Notes under the pieces: generated by a model
The model's database searches: none
The model's input: only the letters and a program-made list of their open reading frames with translations
Told to the model about the DNA's origin: nothing
Position numbers and translations under genes: made by a program
NCBI GenBank assembly: GCA_026421135.1
Contig: JAPKCR010000046.1
Span: 1 to 9,329, forward strand
Origin: Sulfitobacter sp.
GTDB taxonomy: Bacteria; Pseudomonadota; Alphaproteobacteria; Rhodobacterales; Rhodobacteraceae
DNA: 9,329 nt
Direction of reading: 5' to 3'
Shown here: piece by piece, positions 5,541 to 9,329 of the stretch
Layout of the letters: every line of letters begins with the position of its first letter
How positions within the stretch are numbered: the stretch's first letter is position 1

Positions 5541-8236
5541 AGTTGAAACCGTCCTTTTTCGTCCGCGCTTGAGAGGGTGCGCCGAATTGCGGCCATAAGA
5601 TCACTGCGACCAGTCTGTCCCTTGATAACTACATCGCGGGCATTGGATTGCAGCCAATCTATTTCATCCCGAGTCAGGTCCTTAGACGTCGCAATAATAA
5701 CAGGTAATGCCTGGAATGTTTCGCTTTTTCGCACAGCGCGCAGTGTCTCAAAGCCGTCAAGATTGGGCATCATCAGATCAAGCACCATTATGGTGGGAAG
5801 CTTGATTTCCAATTGGGCCAAAGCCCGAACGCCGTCTGATGCTTCTCGCACGGTCCAGCCTTCCCGGACCAGAATGCGGCGGAAGAGCGCGCGGCTGGCT
5901 GGGTCATCATCGACAACCAACGCTTCCCGGTCCGAGCCACTCGCATACGCGCTTAACGTGTCAACCAGTCGTTGCGGATCGATCGGTTTTGTCAGGTGAT
6001 CAACTGCGCCAAAGGCAAGGCCCATATCGCGGTCGCCCAGAACAGTGGCTAGAATGACTGGTATCTCGCATAGTTCCGGATCTGCTTTGAGAGCATTCAA
6101 GACGTACCACCCGTCCTGACCGGGCATAATGACGTCAAGTATGATTGCGTCGGGGCGGTGCTTGGCGGCAAGCTCTAATCCCGAGTGCGCGTCTGGGGCC
6201 ACGAGCGATTTGTAACCCTCTGCTTCAAGAAGGTCCGTCATGGCCTTTCTTGCTGTAGGATCATCATCGATCACCAGTATGCGGCCGTCCATTCCAAAGT
6301 TTTCATGTGTTGGCACATCATCATTTTGGACCGGAACCTGTATTGGATAACTAAGAGTAAATGCAGAACCCTTGCCCGGCTCTGATACGACATCAACTGC
6401 GCCGCCGACCATTTCCGTGAACTGCTTTACGATAGCAAGGCCAAGCCCGGTGCCGCCATAATTGCGCGTTGTCGAGCTGTCGGCTTGCATGAATGCTTGG
6501 AATAGACGGTCCTTTTGTTCGGCCGTCATGCCGATCCCCTCATCACGGATCGTGAAATTGATTGTGTCGTCAGTGCCATCGACGGTCAGTTCGATTTTGC
6601 CACCTTTGGTGAATTTGGCGGCGTTGGAGAGCAAGTTAAAGAGGTTTTGGCGTAGCTTTGTTTTGTCGGTTTCCATCTCAGTGATGGACGTGTTGATCTT
6701 CGTGATCAATGTATTGGCGTTCTTATCTATGATTGGCCGAATTGTGGCGGCTACATCTTCAATTAGGGGGGCAATGGCAAAACGTTCGGTGTAAACTTCC
6801 ATTTTCCCGGCTTCGATCTTTGAAAGATCGAGGATGTCATTAATCAGCGCCAAGAGGTTTTGACCAGAACTCTTGATCCGCTCCAAATCCGCTATGTTTG
6901 TGTCATCTCCTGCATCTTGGGCATCGTCGATCAGCATCTCGCTGTATCCGATGATCGCATTCAGCGGCGTGCGCAATTCGTGACTCATGGACGCTAGAAA
7001 CCGACTTTTGGCCTCGTTTGCGGTATCAGCCCCCTCGCGGGCAATCTCAAGTTCTGCCTGCTTTTCAATAAGATCTGAAATGTCGCTGTACACAGCAACC
7101 GTGCCACCACCGGGCGTTTTGCTTTTGGTAACATGCACCCAAGCCTCACCTATGCGTACTTCGCTGCGTCGGATGTTTGATTTTTGGAGATTGCGCAATC
7201 TGGCTTGCGCCCATTGCTCGGGCGTTTCGTCGCCGATAATCTCTGGATAGGCGGCGGCTTGTCCCTTGAGGATATCGCGATACGGTGTTCCGGGTTTGAG
7301 CAAAGGCAAGACGTCAGAAAACATCTTGCGATAGCGCTCATTTGTCAGCACGAGATTGTCGTTCTCATCAAAAAGCGCAAAGCCGTCAGGAATAGTTTCA
7401 ATCGCCGTAAGTATCGTCATCCGCTGGTTTTCAGCCTCGACTTCTAACTGCCTGCGGTAATTCTGACTGTCCTGCAAAGCCCGGACTGCACTCGACATTC
7501 GCCCCAGTTCATCAACGCCCTCGGGGGGCAGATCAACCTCTTTCGCACCTGCATTCAATTCCGAAATCGCGCGGTTGATCCCGCTAAGCGGGGTCAGGAT
7601 TGAACGCAGAACGCGCCAGGTTAGAATGGTACCCGAAATCAGAATAAAGATGCAGGCGGCGACCGCGCGCGTCACTGAATTCCGCGCGGCATTTTGGGCG
7701 GCCTGTTCACTTGCCGCGGCCTCTGCCGCTAGGTCCGCTACGAGGTTCTTCAACGCAGCGTCGACAATATCACTGCCTAAACGCGCTTGGGCGGACAGTG
7801 TATTTCCGATAACGCGCCGGTCTTCAGTATACGCATCTGCGGCTTGCAGGGCCGCAATGTTATAGCTTTCGACACCTTGCCTAATCTGCTCTGCGGCCTC
7901 GGGCGCAAACGCTTCAACTTTGTCCAATTGGATCTCAAGATTTTCTCGTGCAGCTTGGGCGCGCCGCTCTGACAGGGTCAACAGACTGACAGACAAATCC
8001 GTCAACCAGTACCGCATTTCGCCAAAGTCTCTATCCGCTTCGGCAGCATGTTCAAGGAAACGAAACCGCTCGGTCGACTCGGCAACCCGCTTTTGGTTTT
8101 GCCACAAATCCCACACCATCACGGACGTGCTCAGCACCAATGCCCCGAGCAGTGCAGCCGAGAGTGAGCCGATTTTTAACGTAATGCTATTGCGCTTTAG
8201 GCTTGCAAACAGATCATTTCGTGGGGTGCCGGTCAT
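5537..8236 (-). CDS. Membrane-bound hybrid sensor histidine kinase with two receiver domains
   Basis: An 899-residue inner-membrane kinase. TM1 is near 21-43, and a long helical, Ala/Glu-rich periplasmic region spans about 45-188 (four-helix-bundle style, no haem motif of its own). TM2 is near 189-209, followed by HAMP (about 210-262) and a PAS domain (273-390; GFALFDENDNLVLTNERY). HisKA carries phospho-His H419 (SMSHELRTPLNAI). The HATPase has N538 in the N box, DEGIGM (565-570) and GGTGLGLA (594-601). Receiver 1 (651-767) has D657/D658, D701, T731 and K750-P751. Receiver 2 (770-890) has D776/D777, D820, T850 and K872, the last followed by Gly instead of the usual Pro. No Hpt domain is attached. 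Its start overlaps the stop of the haem-protein gene (ATGA, 8233-8236) with a weak Shine-Dalgarno, so translation is probably coupled. The haem protein is the likely periplasmic input; the DivK-like receiver and receiver-cyclase are likely outputs. Confidence 0.95.
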   Translation of the reverse strand: MTGTPRNDLFASLKRNSITLKIGSLSAALLGALVLSTSVMVWDLWQNQKRVAESTERFRFLEHAAEADRDFGEMRYWLTDLSVSLLTLSERRAQAARENLEIQLDKVEAFAPEAAEQIRQGVESYNIAALQAADAYTEDRRVIGNTLSAQARLGSDIVDAALKNLVADLAAEAAASEQAAQNAARNSVTRAVAACIFILISGTILTWRVLRSILTPLSGINRAISELNAGAKEVDLPPEGVDELGRMSSAVRALQDSQNYRRQLEVEAENQRMTILTAIETIPDGFALFDENDNLVLTNERYRKMFSDVLPLLKPGTPYRDILKGQAAAYPEIIGDETPEQWAQARLRNLQKSNIRRSEVRIGEAWVHVTKSKTPGGGTVAVYSDISDLIEKQAELEIAREGADTANEAKSRFLASMSHELRTPLNAIIGYSEMLIDDAQDAGDDTNIADLERIKSSGQNLLALINDILDLSKIEAGKMEVYTERFAIAPLIEDVAATIRPIIDKNANTLITKINTSITEMETDKTKLRQNLFNLLSNAAKFTKGGKIELTVDGTDDTINFTIRDEGIGMTAEQKDRLFQAFMQADSSTTRNYGGTGLGLAIVKQFTEMVGGAVDVVSEPGKGSAFTLSYPIQVPVQNDDVPTHENFGMDGRILVIDDDPTARKAMTDLLEAEGYKSLVAPDAHSGLELAAKHRPDAIILDVIMPGQDGWYVLNALKADPELCEIPVILATVLGDRDMGLAFGAVDHLTKPIDPQRLVDTLSAYASGSDREALVVDDDPASRALFRRILVREGWTVREASDGVRALAQLEIKLPTIMVLDLMMPNLDGFETLRAVRKSETFQALPVIIATSKDLTRDEIDWLQSNARDVVIKGQTGRSDLMAAIRRTLSSADEKGRFQL

Positions 8237-8988
8237 CTTTTGAGGGTAATGCTGATTGCGCCCGCTAGATCACCCGTAGCACCGCCCTCTTTGGGAAATC
8301 CTGTTACGTCCATTTCGCCCTTCGGGCCGCCATGACAGGACAAGCAAGATTCACTGTAATATTCCGGGAGAAGCATACGAAAGACTATTTCGCCGTCGGC
8401 GGTCAATTCCTCGTAGAATGCCGCTCCCTTTGTCCAATCCGGGCTGTCAAACTTCTCCGTCAGAACTGCAGCCTCCCAGTCATCTGGTCGTGCTTTGCGA
8501 TTACGAACAAGGTGAAGTGGGGCTGTCACTTTTACCTTGGCCAAGGCACCTTGCTTTTCAAAGAAGCGCTCGTTCACCAACCTTGCGAAAATCGCAGGAA
8601 TTAGGCCCTTAAATCCCATGCCTTCGGTGTTAATCAATTCCTGATTTTCATCGATGATTTCAGCCATGGATTCCAACTGCGCCTCAGTTAGTTGTCTTTG
8701 CTCATCGCTAAGATCACCTTCAAGCGGGAGAGCCCCGTTCAGCTCCTTGTATTGTTCTTCAACGGCTTTAATAAAGGTCGAACTGTCCAAACCCTTGTCA
8801 CCGATTGACGGGTCATTGATCAGATTTTGGTTGCTGGAGATTACCCCGCGACCGGCCCGCAACAGCGAAGCAAGCCGCTGGCCTTCGTCGGCAAGGACAG
8901 CCAAACTCTCCTGTGCGGTTACCTTATGGGCGGAAAACGAAACAAACATCGGCAATGAAACTAAGAGGGCAATGATAATACGAGCCAT
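8233..8988 (-). CDS. Periplasmic c-type haem protein, Tll0287-like (DUF3365) domain
   Basis: A 251-residue exported protein with a signal peptide at residues 1-25 (IIIALLVSLPMFVSF core, cleavage near VTA-Q). The mature part shows Tll0287-like features: a helical N-terminal half, PDDWEAAVL (168-176), a single haem-attachment motif CLSCH (215-219) followed by GG, and a C-terminal GDLAGAISI (239-247). Tll0287-like domains bind one covalent haem and often form the extracellular sensor of kinases or of HAMP-containing signalling proteins. Here the domain is a free protein encoded immediately before a kinase that lacks it. A good Shine-Dalgarno (TAAGGAA at 8996-9002, about 7 nt from the ATG) fixes the start. 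It is the first gene of the operon. Redox or small-ligand (for example NO) sensing is inferred, not shown. An uncleaved N-terminal membrane anchor is also possible. Confidence 0.85.
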   Translation of the reverse strand: MARIIIALLVSLPMFVSFSAHKVTAQESLAVLADEGQRLASLLRAGRGVISSNQNLINDPSIGDKGLDSSTFIKAVEEQYKELNGALPLEGDLSDEQRQLTEAQLESMAEIIDENQELINTEGMGFKGLIPAIFARLVNERFFEKQGALAKVKVTAPLHLVRNRKARPDDWEAAVLTEKFDSPDWTKGAAFYEELTADGEIVFRMLLPEYYSESCLSCHGGPKGEMDVTGFPKEGGATGDLAGAISITLKR

Positions 8989-9329
8989 CGGATTATTCCT
9001 TAATGAGGAAAATAATGTGACTGCATCATGCTCGCTCTGGCATCATCGGTAAAGGCCCGAGTTTTCAAACACGCGCGATCCTGTGAATATCGGGCAGCAG
9101 CCTAGGGATGTTCAGGCGGCTAATAAATCTATTGTCGAATTGAAAATTACGCGAATTGGCAAACCGAAGAGCAGTGTCAAAGCAAACTGACTTGAAGCTG
9201 GAACAACGGTTTCGTGGTTGAACTGAACGAAGCTACTTTGCATAGCTGCGGTTTCAAGTCGTCCCCAAGATCATGCGTCTCGCGATGGTAAGGAATGAAT
9301 GGTTTCCTCTCAGTTCAATGAACATTGAA
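8989..9329. other. Gene-free spacer upstream of the signalling operon
   Basis: 341 bp with no convincing gene. It should carry the minus-strand promoter for the haem-sensor operon. A TTGAAA hexamer on the minus strand (9063-9068) could be a -35 element, but no good -10 follows at the right distance. An 8-bp inverted repeat GACTTGAA (9189-9196) / TTCAAGTC (9253-9260) is widely spaced and may be chance. A plus-strand frame from an ATG at 9273 stays open to the window end (19 codons) without a Shine-Dalgarno, so it is not called as a gene. No transposon ends, tRNA or clear terminator were seen. Confidence 0.5.
9314..9329. repeat. Perfect 7-bp inverted repeat at the window edge
   Basis: TTCAATG (9314-9320), a 2-nt AA spacer, and CATTGAA (9323-9329) form a perfect dyad of operator size. 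It lies about 325 bp upstream of the haem-sensor gene and may belong to whatever lies to the right. It could be a dimeric regulator site or the base of a larger structure cut off by the window; chance is also possible. Confidence 0.4.

Noticed and set aside
9016..9086. Two TGTGA half-sites (9016-9020 and 9082-9086) as possible CRP sites, which would suggest cAMP feedback
   Set aside because: Neither has a matching TCACA half at the right distance; single 5-mers are expected by chance.
9273..9329. Possible start of a plus-strand gene running off the right edge
   Set aside because: Only 19 codons are visible, there is no Shine-Dalgarno, and the residues do not identify a family.

Overview
The window looks like a chromosomal segment of an alphaproteobacterium, most likely a marine Rhodobacterales (Roseobacter-group) species. 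This is inferred from moderate GC content, the style of the protein families (a PQQ sugar dehydrogenase paired with a c-type cytochrome, a FadR-type GntR regulator, a DivK-like receiver) and a decayed IS3-type fragment. No rRNA, tRNA or CRISPR array was seen. Almost everything is on the minus strand; only the cut gene at the left edge and the IS remnant are on plus.

Left part (1-3379): the 3' end of a VTT/DedA-type membrane protein (plus strand) meets, stop codon to stop codon, a minus-strand block. In transcription order that block holds a FadR-family regulator (2654-3379), an exported PQQ-dependent glucose/sorbosone-type sugar dehydrogenase (1167-2474) and an exported dihaem cytochrome c (328-1065). 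The likely logic is periplasmic sugar or aldose oxidation with electrons passed to the dihaem cytochrome, perhaps controlled by the adjacent regulator. A perfect hairpin lies between the dehydrogenase and the cytochrome, and a candidate operator lies upstream of the dehydrogenase.

Middle (3380-3618): a 239-bp spacer holding the ribosome-binding site of the regulator gene and a degenerate fragment resembling an IS3-family OrfA transposase.

Right part (3619-8988): a compact four-gene minus-strand operon with 4-nt ATGA overlaps at the first two junctions and a 5-nt gap at the third. Its order is an exported single-haem Tll0287-like (DUF3365) protein, a membrane-bound hybrid histidine kinase (helical periplasmic domain, HAMP, PAS, HisKA, HATPase, two receivers), a DivK-like single-domain receiver, and a cytoplasmic protein with a HisKA-like helix pair, a receiver and a class III adenylate cyclase domain. 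I read it as a complete pathway: a periplasmic haem protein senses redox state or a small ligand, signals to the kinase, and a phosphorelay sets cAMP production. This is the most interesting system in the window.

Right edge (8989-9329): 341 bp without a convincing gene. It should contain the operon promoter, and it ends in a perfect 7-bp inverted repeat cut off by the window edge.
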